DNA from: Paragordius varius
Lineage: Eukaryota; Nematomorpha
Assembly (NCBI GenBank): GCA_964247055.1
Contig: OZ176052.1
Span: forward strand, 6,324,001 to 6,388,000
Direction: 5' to 3'
Length of the DNA: 64,000 bases
In this document: positions 24,668 through 35,210 of the stretch, one piece after another
Position numbering within the stretch: the first letter of the stretch is position 1
How the letters are laid out: every line of letters starts with the position of its first letter
Notes under the pieces: model-generated
Seen by the model: only the letters and a program-made list of their open reading frames with translations
Told to the model about the DNA's origin: nothing
Database searches by the model: none
Made by a program: the position numbers and the translations under genes

Positions 24668-25965
24668 CTAGAATCATACTTATGTTTTTTAGTCTTCCAC
24701 GTAAAATACCGATATTTTAACTTGTTATTATAAAATTTTAGTTTGGTTTTTTTATTGTTATTGTTTTTTGTTATACTACAGTAAATATATGTACCTTATA
24801 ATCCTATAAATAATTATTTTACCATACACCAGAGCATTAAAAAGTGTAAATAAGTTGGTTTACATTTATAGGGGTAAAAATTGAAATAACCTTAATTTTT
24901 AAACTTTGATTTTTCTTACATAACCTGTATAAATACAATTTAGATTATATTTAAGTGTATTGGCAAATCACATCTCTTATTTCCATTACAACGCAATACG
25001 ATAATATTATTTGAAAAATTAAGGTAGTATAAAAATATGGTTGTTTTTAAAAAATTATATTTGTCTTATTGCTTCCAGGTTTTTTCTGTGAAAATTTGTG
25101 CAATGATAAGATCATTAGTAAATATAACAAATAATATGCCAACTAAAATTTATTTATGATTTCTCAACAAAATAGTTTAGTGGCAATGCTTATTTCACTT
25201 TCTTATAATTCAATATCCGTGCGCATACACTATTGTTTTAAAATTATCGTTATTCATATGTACTATGGGACGTATTATTTTATGGAGTGGAAAATTAACC
25301 CTGGCGTTAACTCCATAAAATGTCGTGATAATGAAATAGTAAATCATGTGTTTAGAAAAGCTTACCCCTTTTGCCGACGATCGTCCTAAATATTTTAGGA
25401 TAAAATATATGATGTCTCATAATTTTCAAAAATTTGCTATAAAAATAATTATAAATACTTGTTTTTGCGAAAAATGCTAATTTTAACCTAGTGTACGGCT
25501 GAACTCTGTAATAAATTCAAAAGAATGGCCCAGCTATGCCTGGCGTATTATGAGTAACTTTTATATTTGAATAAATGAACATGTTCGTTGAAAATTCTTC
25601 AAAAACATTATACCAATGATACTCACAAAAAACATTTAAAGGGCCTCAAATAATATTTATCTTGTCTCAAGGGCCTTGTAACATATAATACCGATAAAAA
25701 TACTTATTAGTCGGTTGCTGATATTTTTACTTAAAATAAAAGTTTTGAGGCGCGGTTTGAGTATCACTGCATTATACATTTTGAAAATTGTTATTATTCA
25801 TTAAAATTTTGTTTTTTGGTATTTTGATGTCATTACGATGAGTTTAGAACATTAATAGGTCGATGTTTGAAACATCCAAACCTCGTATAATCTGGTTGAA
25901 TTCCTACAAGCAAACCGATTTTTAGTATTAGAAAAAAATGAATTGAATTAGATTTATATTAATTA
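24668..25965. other. Intergenic, with one dispersed repeat (about 25615-25780)
   Basis: The segment containing 'gggccttgtaacatataata' near 25670 and ending 'cactgcattata' resembles 33555-33755 in order and wording. It looks like two copies of one old dispersed repeat. Otherwise AT-rich with no feature I can support. Confidence 0.35.
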
Positions 25966-28900
25966 CTAGCGTGAATCTCGTGCTGCTACGCAGCCCGAGG
26001 AAGTCCTTCGGACTTCTGGGGGGTAGGGCTATTTGAAATAAGGGACAATTAGATGATCCACTAATGGATCGAAACATTATTTAAAAAGAGGGCCTAAATC
26101 AAAAAAGTGAGTCGACTATGTTCAGCGCGATCAAAAATAAGTAAACAAAAATCATATTTGAAATTGAATGGTCCAACACGTTCTCCAAAAAATTGACTTA
26201 ACCCATTTTTCACACGGGGTGGGCCCGAGCTGGGGACCTAATTCCAAAAAAGGGCGAAGCTATTGTCGGGGCATTCATTAATGATTAAATTTTTTCGATG
26301 TTTGGATTTGAATGGGTTCATCGGTTTTCCGGAAAGAGATCACAAAGTTACATGAGAAATCAGTTTTTAGCGGGTAGCTCATTACCCAGCAGCTATCATC
26401 AAAGAAACGCCTGACTAAAATTTTTGCCTTTTAACAGGGAATACGTGGAATCCATATAGAATTTTTACGGTCTCATACTTCGGTCGAAAAATAGATTTAA
26501 AAAATTATTTTTGTGGACTTGGTTTTTGAAAAAAATGGCATTTTACGGGGGTAGCGGGTAAAAAGAGGGCCTAAATCAAAAAAGTGACTCGACTATGTTC
26601 AGCGCGTTCAAAAATAAGTAAACAAAATTCATATTTGAAATTGGATGGTCCAACACGTTCTCCAAAAAATTGACTTAACCCATTTTTTACACGGGGTGGG
26701 CACGAACTGGGGAGGGGCATTCATTAATGATTATATTTTTTTGATATTTGGATTTGATTGGGTTCACCGGTTTTCCGGAAACAGATCACAAAGTTATATG
26801 AAAAATCAGTTTTTAGCGGGTAGCTCCTTACCCAGCAGCTATCATCAAATAAACGGTGGACTAAAATTTTTGCCTTTTAACAGGGAATACGTGGAATCTT
26901 TATTGAATTTTTACGGTCTCATACCTAGAGAGAAAAATCGATTTAGAAAATTATTTTTGTGGACTTTGTTTTTTGAAAAAAATGGCATTTTACGGGGGGA
27001 GCGGGTAAAAAGAGGGCCTAAATCAAAAAAGTGATTCGACTATGTTTGGCGCAATCGAAAATAACTAAATAAAAATCATATTTGAAATTGAATGGTCCAA
27101 TACGTTCTCCGGAAAATTGTCTCAAAGACACGATTTTTGTGGACTTCTGTTTTCAAAAAAACCCGTTTTTCACACGGGGTGGGCCCGAACTGGGGGCCTA
27201 TTTCAAAAAAAGGGCGAGCTATTGTCGGGGCATTCATTAATGATTATATTTTTTCGATGTTTGGATTTGAATGGGTCTACCGGTTTTCCTGTACCAGATC
27301 ACAAAGCCAGCATTTTCTATTTTTATAAATATATAGATTACCATAAATAATGTATTAATATCCATATATCTTTTAACATCCTATACATATGATAGATACT
27401 CCTTACTCAGCAGCTATCATCAAAGAAACGCTTGACTAAAATTTGTGCCTTTTCACAGTGAATGCGAAAAATCTTTCTCGAATTTTTACAGTCTCATACC
27501 GTGGGCAAAAAAATACAATCAAAAAATTATTTTTGTGGACTTTGTTTTTTTTTTGAAAAAAATGGCATTTTACGGGGGTAGCGGGTAAAAAGAGGGCCTA
27601 AATCAAAAAAGTGAGTCGACTATGTTCGGCGCGATCAAAAATAAGTAAACAAAAATCATATTTGAAATTGAATGGTCCAACACGTTCTCCAAAAAATTGA
27701 CTTAACCCATTTTTCACACGGGGTGGGCCCGAGCTGGGGACCTAATTCCAAAAAAGGGCGAAGCTATTGTCGGGGCATTCATTAATGATTAAATTTTTTC
27801 GATGTTTGGATTTGAATGGGTTCATCGGTTTTCCGGAAAGAGATCACAAAGTTACATGAGAAATCAGTTTTTAGCGGGTAGCTCATTACCCAGCAGCTAT
27901 CATCAAAGAAACGCCCGACTAAAATTTTTGCCTTTTATCAGGGAATACGTGGAATCCATATTGAATTTTTACGGTCTCATACTTCGGTCGAAAAATAGAT
28001 TTAAAAAAAACGTTTTTCCTGTAGATCACAAAGCCAGCATTTTCCATTTTTATAAATATATAGATTACCATAAATAATGTATTAATATCCATATATCTTT
28101 TAACATGCTATGCATATGATAGATACTCCTTACTCAGCATCTATCATCAAAGAAACGCTTGACTAAAATTTTTGCCTTTTAACAGGGAATACGTGGAATC
28201 TTTATTGAATTTTTACGGTCTCATACCTAGGGAGAAAAATCGATTTAGAAAATTATTTTTGTGGACTTGGTTTTTGAAAAAAATGGCATTTTACGGGGGT
28301 AGCGGGTAAAAAGAGGGCCTAAATCAAAAAAGTGACTCGACTATGTTCAGCGCGTTCAAAAATAAGTAAACAAAATTCATATTTGAAATTGGATGGTCCA
28401 ACACGTTCTCCAAAAAATTGACTTAACCCATTTTTTACACGGGGTGGGCACGAACTGGGGAGGGGCATTCATTAATGATTATATTTTTTTGATATTTGGA
28501 TTTGATTGGGTTCACCGGTTTTCCGGAAACAGATCACAAAGTTATATGAAAAATCAGTTTTTAGCGGGTAGCTCCTTACCCAGCAGCTATCATCAAATAA
28601 ACGGTGGACTAAAATTTTTGCCTTTTAACAGGGAATACGTGGAATCTTTATTGAATTTTTACGGTCTCATACCTAGAGAGAAAAATCGATTTAGAAAATT
28701 ATTTTTGTGGACTTTGTTTTTTGAAAAAAATGGCATTTTACGGGGGGAGCGGGTAAAAAGAGGGCCTAAATCAAAAAAGTGATTCGACTATGTTTGGCGC
28801 AATCGAAAATAACTAAATAAAAATCATATTTGAAATTGAATGGTCCAATACGTTCTCCGGAAAATTGTCTCAAAGACACGATTTTTGTGGACTTCTGTTT

Positions 28901-30862
28901 TCAAAAAAACCCGTTTTTCACACGGGGTGGGCCCGAACTGGGGGCCTATTTCAAAAAAAGGGCGAGCTATTGTCGGGGCATTCATTAATGATTATATTTT
29001 TTCGATGTTTGGATTTGAATGGGTCTACCGGTTTTCCTGTACCAGATCACAAAGCCAGCATTTTCTATTTTTATAAATATATAGATTACCATAAATAATG
29101 TATTAATATCCATATATCTTTTAACATCCTATACATATGATAGATACTCCTTACTCAGCAGCTATCATCAAAGAAACGCTTGACTAAAATTTGTGCCTTT
29201 TCACAGTGAATGCGAAAAATCTTTCTCGAATTTTTACAGTCTCATACCGTGGGCAAAAAAATACAATCAAAAAATTATTTTTGTGGACTTTGTTTTTTTT
29301 TTGAAAAAAATGGCATTTTACGGGGGTAGCGGGTAAAAAGAGGGCCTAAATCAAAAAAGTGAGTCGACTATGTTCGGCGCGATCAAAAATAAGTAAACAA
29401 AAATCATATTTGAAATTGAATGGTCCAACACGTTCTCCAAAAAATTGACTTAACCCATTTTTCACACGGGGTGGGCCCGAGCTGGGGACCTAATTCCAAA
29501 AAAGGGCGAAGCTATTGTCGGGGCATTCATTAATGATTAAATTTTTTCGATGTTTGGATTTGAATGGGTTCATCGGTTTTCCGGAAAGAGATCACAAAGT
29601 TACATGAGAAATCAGTTTTTAGCGGGTAGCTCATTACCCAGCAGCTATCATCAAAGAAACGCCCGACTAAAATTTTTGCCTTTTATCAGGGAATACGTGG
29701 AATCCATATTGAATTTTTACGGTCTCATACTTCGGTCGAAAAATAGATTTAAAAAAAACGTTTTTCCTGTAGATCACAAAGCCAGCATTTTCCATTTTTA
29801 TAAATATATAGATTACCATAAATAATGTATTAATATCCATATATCTTTTAACATGCTATGCATATGATAGATACTCCTTACTCAGCATCTATCATCAAAG
29901 AAACGCTTGACTAAAATTTTTGCCTTTTAACAGGGAATACGTGGAATCTTTATTGAATTTTTACGGTCTCATACCTAGGGAGAAAAATCGATTTAGAAAA
30001 TTATTTTTGTGGACTTGGTTTTTGAAAAAAATGGCATTTTACGGGGGTAGCGGGTAAAAAGAGGGCCTAAATCAAAAAAGTGAGTCGACTATGTTCGGCG
30101 CGATCAAAAATAAGTAAACAAAATTCATATTTGAAATTGAATGGTCCAACATGTTCTCCAAAAAATTCACTTAACCCATTTTTCACACGGGGTGGGCCCG
30201 AACTGGGGATCTAATTCCAAAAAAGGGCGAAGCTATTGTCGGGGCATTCATTAATGATTATATTTTTTCGATATTTGGATTTGATTGGGTTCACCGGTTT
30301 TCCGGAAACAGATCACAAAGTTATATGAAAAATCAGTTTTTAGCGGGTAGCTCCTTACCCAGCAGCTATCATCAAATAAACGGTGGACTAAAATTTTTGC
30401 CTTTTAACAGGGAATACGTGGAATCTTTATTGAATTTTTACGGTCTCATACCTAGGGAGAAAAATCGATTTAGAAAATTATTTTTGTGGACTTTGTTTTT
30501 TGAAAAAAATGGCATTTTACGGGGGGAGCGGGTAAAAAGAAGGCCTAAATCAAAAAAGTGACTCGACTATGTTCGGCGCAATCGAAAATAAGTAAACAAA
30601 AATCATATTTGAAATTGAATGGTCCAACACGTTCTCCAAAAAATTGTCTCAAAAACACGATTTTGTGGAATGTTTTCAAAAAAAACCCGTTTTTCATACG
30701 GGGTGGGCCCGAACTGGGGGCCTATTTCAAAAAAAGGGCGAAGCTATTGTCGGGACATTTATTAATGATTATATTTTTTCGATATTTGGATTTGATTGGG
30801 TCTACCGGTTTTCCTATACCAGATCACAAAGCCAGCATTTTCCATTTTTATAAATATATAGA
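25966..30862 (-). mobile_element. Non-autonomous Helitron carrying a satellite array (copy 1)
   Basis: Read on the minus strand, the element begins TCTATATATTTATAAAAATG after a host A (30863) and ends CTAG before a host T (25965). This is the A|TC...CTRR|T arrangement of Helitrons, with no target duplication. Just inside the 3' end is the hallmark hairpin: GCTGC-GTA-GCAGC (25982-25994), then 12 nt, then CTAG. A second hairpin, GAAGTCC-GAA-GGACTTC (26000-26016), lies further in. The 4897 bp are almost entirely tandem array. No Rep or helicase sequence is present, so movement would need proteins from elsewhere. Confidence 0.85.
26080..30860. repeat. Tandem array with 1748-bp higher-order period
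   Basis: The anchor 'ggcctaaatc' recurs at 26091, 26568, 27015, 27595, 28316, 28763, 29343, 30064 and 30542. Steps are 477, 447, 580, 721, 447, 580, 721 and 478. The trio 447+580+721 = 1748 repeats, and the two 1748-bp copies (from 26568 and 28316) looked the same wherever I compared them, so the doubling is recent. Subunits are of two kinds: one continuing 'ttccgga...gttatatgaaaa', the other with 'cagatcacaaagccagcatt' followed by a copy of the Helitron 5' terminus. The array is visibly richer in G+C than its surroundings. Short open frames in it are by-products of the repeat. Confidence 0.9.
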
Positions 30863-31421
30863 TTTAATTATCTTAAAATAGTAAAATTTATCAAGGCATA
30901 AATTTGGAGTAATATACTAGATGCAATAAATTAATTTTATTTCTCCAAATAATAAATTGGTTTTATTAAAGCCCCTAATTTTGCACAATATGTTTAGTCG
31001 AGAAGCAAAAATTAGTTATGTATCACCATTGTATTTGCTAGCTATATTTAGCATTTTATTGATTATAAAATTTGGTAGTAGGTTAAAATAATTAGTTTAT
31101 TAAATTTGGGATAATATAAAACACAAATATATTTTTTAGCTATAACATCCTTTGTGTTATACTTTTATTCTTTTTATCCTTATTCTCTCCAAAAATAAAA
31201 TTACGGCACATCCTAATTAAATTAATTTAGAGGTCTATCCTTTATTGTTATTTCTATTAAAGGATAATAGAAAAAGGAAAAATACTACAAAACACAAACC
31301 CATTTATTAAATTTTATGTGAAGCGTTTTAACTGTATTAAATTTCTTTATTCACACCACATAAACCAAAAATTTGATAATTCAGAATGTTTGATAATTTT
31401 TTAATTTGTATTAACTAATTT
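30863..31421. other. Intergenic, upstream of the GPCR
   Basis: AT-rich spacer expected to hold the GPCR promoter and leader. No element or RNA gene was recognised. Confidence 0.35.
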
Positions 31422-32663
31422 ATGGATAAAACTAACGCAACGACCAACGCGACATATGCATTTGGTTCAAAGTTACCATCAAGTCATTACAAGGAATTAG
31501 CTCTCTCAGAAACTATCAATTATTTTTTGGTATATTACATTTTGGTAATGACACCATTTGGAATGTTAGGAAACTTGTATTTATTAATGTCGCTAAACAA
31601 TCTTTGGCGGAAAATAAGGTGCAACAATTGTGTAGACATGCAAAAACAATATAAACGTAATGCCCTTATCATCCTTAATCTCATACTCATTTGTTGTATT
31701 ATTCTGATGGGAATATTACTGTTTTGGCCATATTATTACCTTATAGTGCCGGGATGTGCTAAAACTAATCAAAATTATCTACATGTCCTTTGGTATGGGA
31801 AAATAGAATGGCCCTTGGAGGATACTTTGATTTGTATAACTAATTACCTCATCACCCTAATGTGTTTGGACACGTTTGTTGCTATGAAATACCCCCTGTA
31901 CTATCGTAATAAATACGCTGTATCTAGTTTCGTTTTAGCCATGTCAATTATCCTGATATTTTGCATGTCTTTCATGGTAAACATCCCATTGATATTCTAT
32001 TTTGATATATACCCATCCCTTACATATGCTAAAAAGTATTCACTCAAATTTAACGCTAACATAATGAATTTTAGCCGTATATATGATCCATTTCATGTTG
32101 TATTTATCTATGTAATACCTTGCATCATGATAACTTTCCTCAACTATACCTTTTATGTTTTGTATCGGAAACGATCAAAAGAGCTTATAGCAAGATCAAA
32201 GCGAACTAGTCAATTACAAATATCGCAAATATCATCGTTTGAAAATCAGTCAACCCAAATTAACAAAAATAACTTTCCCCAAAATTCTGAACTTGCCGTA
32301 ACATCCCAAATGTCCCAAAAAATTAATATGATAAAGTATCGTAATCAAGGTTTATTGTTACTAGTTACCGCGCTAAGTTTGGTTACTCTCATATTTTCTA
32401 TTCCATGGGTGATATTTGTTTTTATAAAAAGTGCATTTTGGTCCGAGGCCTCGAAACATTGCAAAGTTCCGTTTCAAACAGTTTCATATTGCTTAGTTTA
32501 TTCAAGATTTTATATATTTCCATACATCATCATTTTTGGGAATATGTATCATCGACGCAAACTCAAGACATTTGTTGGAGACCAATTTAGACGCATTAGC
32601 GACTTTGCACGTAACAGTTCCATACGTCTATTTAGTCCTAACCGAATAAATCCTTCACCTTAA
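31422..32663 (+). CDS. Rhodopsin-family GPCR, divergent, peptide-receptor-like
   Basis: An intronless 413-residue protein. The N-terminus has glycosylation sites (N5, N9). Seven hydrophobic segments fall near residues 33-56 (with the helix-1 GN at 50-51), 80-105, 134-156, 167-192, 224-248, 309-336 and 352-374. The third cytoplasmic loop (249-308) is long, basic and Ser/Gln-rich. The layout is closest to invertebrate FMRFamide-receptor-like proteins, so it probably senses a neuropeptide at the cell surface; the ligand is unknown. Odd points: the DRY position reads D-T-F, there is no NPxxY in helix 7 (SRFYIFPYIIIFGN), and the loop between helices 4 and 5 lacks the usual disulphide Cys. It may be fast-evolving. 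Both neighbours are Helitron insertions. Confidence 0.8.
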   Translation: MDKTNATTNATYAFGSKLPSSHYKELALSETINYFLVYYILVMTPFGMLGNLYLLMSLNNLWRKIRCNNCVDMQKQYKRNALIILNLILICCIILMGILLFWPYYYLIVPGCAKTNQNYLHVLWYGKIEWPLEDTLICITNYLITLMCLDTFVAMKYPLYYRNKYAVSSFVLAMSIILIFCMSFMVNIPLIFYFDIYPSLTYAKKYSLKFNANIMNFSRIYDPFHVVFIYVIPCIMITFLNYTFYVLYRKRSKELIARSKRTSQLQISQISSFENQSTQINKNNFPQNSELAVTSQMSQKINMIKYRNQGLLLLVTALSLVTLIFSIPWVIFVFIKSAFWSEASKHCKVPFQTVSYCLVYSRFYIFPYIIIFGNMYHRRKLKTFVGDQFRRISDFARNSSIRLFSPNRINPSP

Positions 32664-33767
32664 ATTTGAATAATTATTTAATCATATCAATTATTAATGA
32701 TACACTGTGATTCTTTTCTTTATAAATGCTAAAAAAATCATATTTGGGAGTTTGTGTTTAAATCTTGTTATGGTAAGAATGATTAACTTAAATGCTTAAA
32801 AATGGGATTAAAACACAAACTACCAGGAGCCTAACGTAAGGAAAAGAAGTCTATGAACCTTTACAACAAGCACTAATGTTGAATCAAATATAACCAAATT
32901 ATTGTTATTTTTGATTGAAAGAGTCAACATAACATGGTGGTATCATCGCATTTTGAGGAATAAAATCCAGAAATAGTTTTAGCTCATATGATGAAATTTT
33001 TTATTATTAATTGTTTTACTTACTACTTATTCCCGAGCTCACTCTTCGGCTAGCGATTATGTTTTGAATGTTTCAATGAAGTGCCAGCCCTAAAAATTTT
33101 TAGGGTAAAATAAATTCAAAGAATACTAAATGGGCTTACCATCCATTATCAATATTTTCCAAATTTTGAATAATTTAGATAAAAGTGGTTAGAAAATTGT
33201 CGCAATAATATTGTGTAAAATATTGTAAATAAAAATTTTTTTTTTCATAACTTAATTATTAAATGCATAAGTAGTGATATAAGCCACAAAGCTTTTCCTT
33301 GGTGATACATAATCACTGCTCTAATCGTGCTTCCTAATATGTCTATTGTGGTATCATAGGCATTCCTACTTTTCTATTCTTAAATTTAACATAAATATAT
33401 CCCCTAGAGGGAGCAGTATTATTTTTAAATTTAAAATTAAAAAGAATTATAGAATCTTCATAATAAAGGGAATAATTTTTTAATATTTCTCAAATCATTG
33501 AATTTTTAGTATATTTTGAATCATTTCGATTCTTATTGATATGGATAAAAAACAGTGGTACTCACCAAAAGGCCAAATAAAATATTTTTTATTTTTAGGG
33601 TCGTGCACCATATAATACCGACAAATATTGCATAGCTGTTTGACAGATATACAGATATTTATACTTTAAAGTAACTCTAAAAATTAATTTGGGGCCTAAA
33701 AGGCATAGAAAAAAGGGCCCGTGGGTCGCTTAGACAGCACTGGATTATAAGGTAAAAAATCATTTTA
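32664..33767. other. Intergenic, with dispersed repeat (about 33555-33755)
   Basis: This contains the second copy of the repeat seen at 25615-25780 ('cgtgcaccatataataccga' near 33603, ending 'cactggattata'). No gene was seen. Confidence 0.35.
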
Positions 33768-34782
33768 CTAGTGCAATATCAGCGTCGATGTGACTTAATC
33801 GACTATATCATTAGTAAACTATAATATTTTTTGTTAAAAACAAAAAATTTAGTCACATATACGATTATTATTGTGGGCGTATTTGAAATGGAGTGGCCCT
33901 CTATGTGCCAAATGGAATATATAACATCATTTAATCCATATATTACAAAAGGTTTCTCATAAAGTTGCGTCAAAACCACTTAATTTTACATGGTCACCTA
34001 TTTAACATAAGTTGCGGCCCTATCCAGTGATTAATTTACAAAAAGCGCTGGACTATAGAAATACCTAAAAGTATTATTGATATTTCATAGTCTCATAGTT
34101 TATGCTAAAAGTACTTTCAAAGCCACTTTATTTTTCAATCGTTTATTCAAAAAATGGGGCTCTATACTGGGATTAATATAAAAAGCCATTAAGATTTTTG
34201 CTTTTTTATATGGAATAAAACCATTATTGATTTTACATAATGGGCCGAAAATGCTTCACAGCTAAGTTATCTTTTTGTGATAATGTATTTTTATAGAGTG
34301 AAGTCCTAACAAGCGGGATGAAAAAAAGCGCCTAGCCATGTTTTCCTTTATCCAGAATATAGATAAACTCTAATTGAATATTTATGAACTCATATGTTTT
34401 CTAAAAATTTACTTTAAAGCCGCCTTTTACTATGAATTAAACCACTATTGTTTCAAATAGTTTGCGAGAAAATTTGTTTCAAAAACCTATTTTTGGGAAC
34501 TTATTTTTTTGAAAATATGATATTTTTCGGGAACGGCTTAATACACCTAATTCAAAAAAGTGGGACGACTATGTTTGGCCCATTGGTAAAAAATAAAATA
34601 TTATCATTGAAATGGGTTTACTACAGAAAATTGTCTAAAAGTCATGATTTTGGGTTTTTTTAAAAAAATCCTTATTTACGTACCCTTATAAATAAATAAA
34701 AAATTCTTTTTTGAATTCGTGGGCCTCCAAGTTTTCCGAAAAATTGCCTTAAAGCCAACATTCTACATTTTATTTATATTGA
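33768..34782 (-). mobile_element. Old Helitron of the same family (copy 3), single-unit
   Basis: About 1015 bp. On the minus strand the 5' end TCAATATAAATAAAATGTAG parallels TCTATATATTTATAAAAATG of the younger copies and is followed by a GGCTTT block in both. The 3' end is hairpin GTCGAT...ATCGAC (33784-33803), 12 nt, CTAG, then T. Interior wording parallels the satellite unit, such as 'caaaaaagtgggacgactat' (34554-34573) for 'caaaaaagtgactcgactat'. The whole copy is heavily diverged and carries only about one unit. The base before TC is G rather than A, as expected after decay. Confidence 0.6.
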
Positions 34783-35210
34783 CAACCCTTAAAATCTAGC
34801 AAAACAGGCGGGTTTTTATTGCTGAATTGTTAGACGTTAATATAATATTTATCATTATAAAAGTAGACATGATTTATAGGGGGTAAAAAGTAATATTTCA
34901 ATATGCTGCTATCTTACAACAAAAATATATAATCAAAACTCTCGTTGGCTAATACATATATATAAAATAGAAAATTTTTTGCAATGAATGCAAAAATAAT
35001 GGACCAGATATTCGTGTTTGCAATAAATATCAACTTTTTTTAATTTCTAAATCATGCGCCAGATTTGCTAATAATTGTCCAATTTTAATAATTAACATTT
35101 GTTAAAAGTACTCAATGGGCCAGCTGTTACATGCCGAACCGTGCAGATTATTATAACCTTATGCTTTTACTGGAAAGTCTACTTTGTCGTTTTGGGTTGG
35201 CTATAAGGGA
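34783..35210. other. Spacer before COQ6
   Basis: AT-rich sequence ending in the COQ6 start region. It presumably contains the promoter; no other feature was seen. Confidence 0.35.

Noticed and set aside
25966-26020. Hammerhead or other self-cleaving ribozyme at the Helitron end
   Set aside because: The hairpins are there but the conserved catalytic cores (such as CUGAUGA and GAAA) are not.
26645-30881. Several open frames of 69-129 residues, some repeated exactly 1748 bp apart
   Set aside because: They lie wholly in the tandem array and recur because the array recurs. They start at arbitrary points and show no domain, so they are by-products of repeat sequence.
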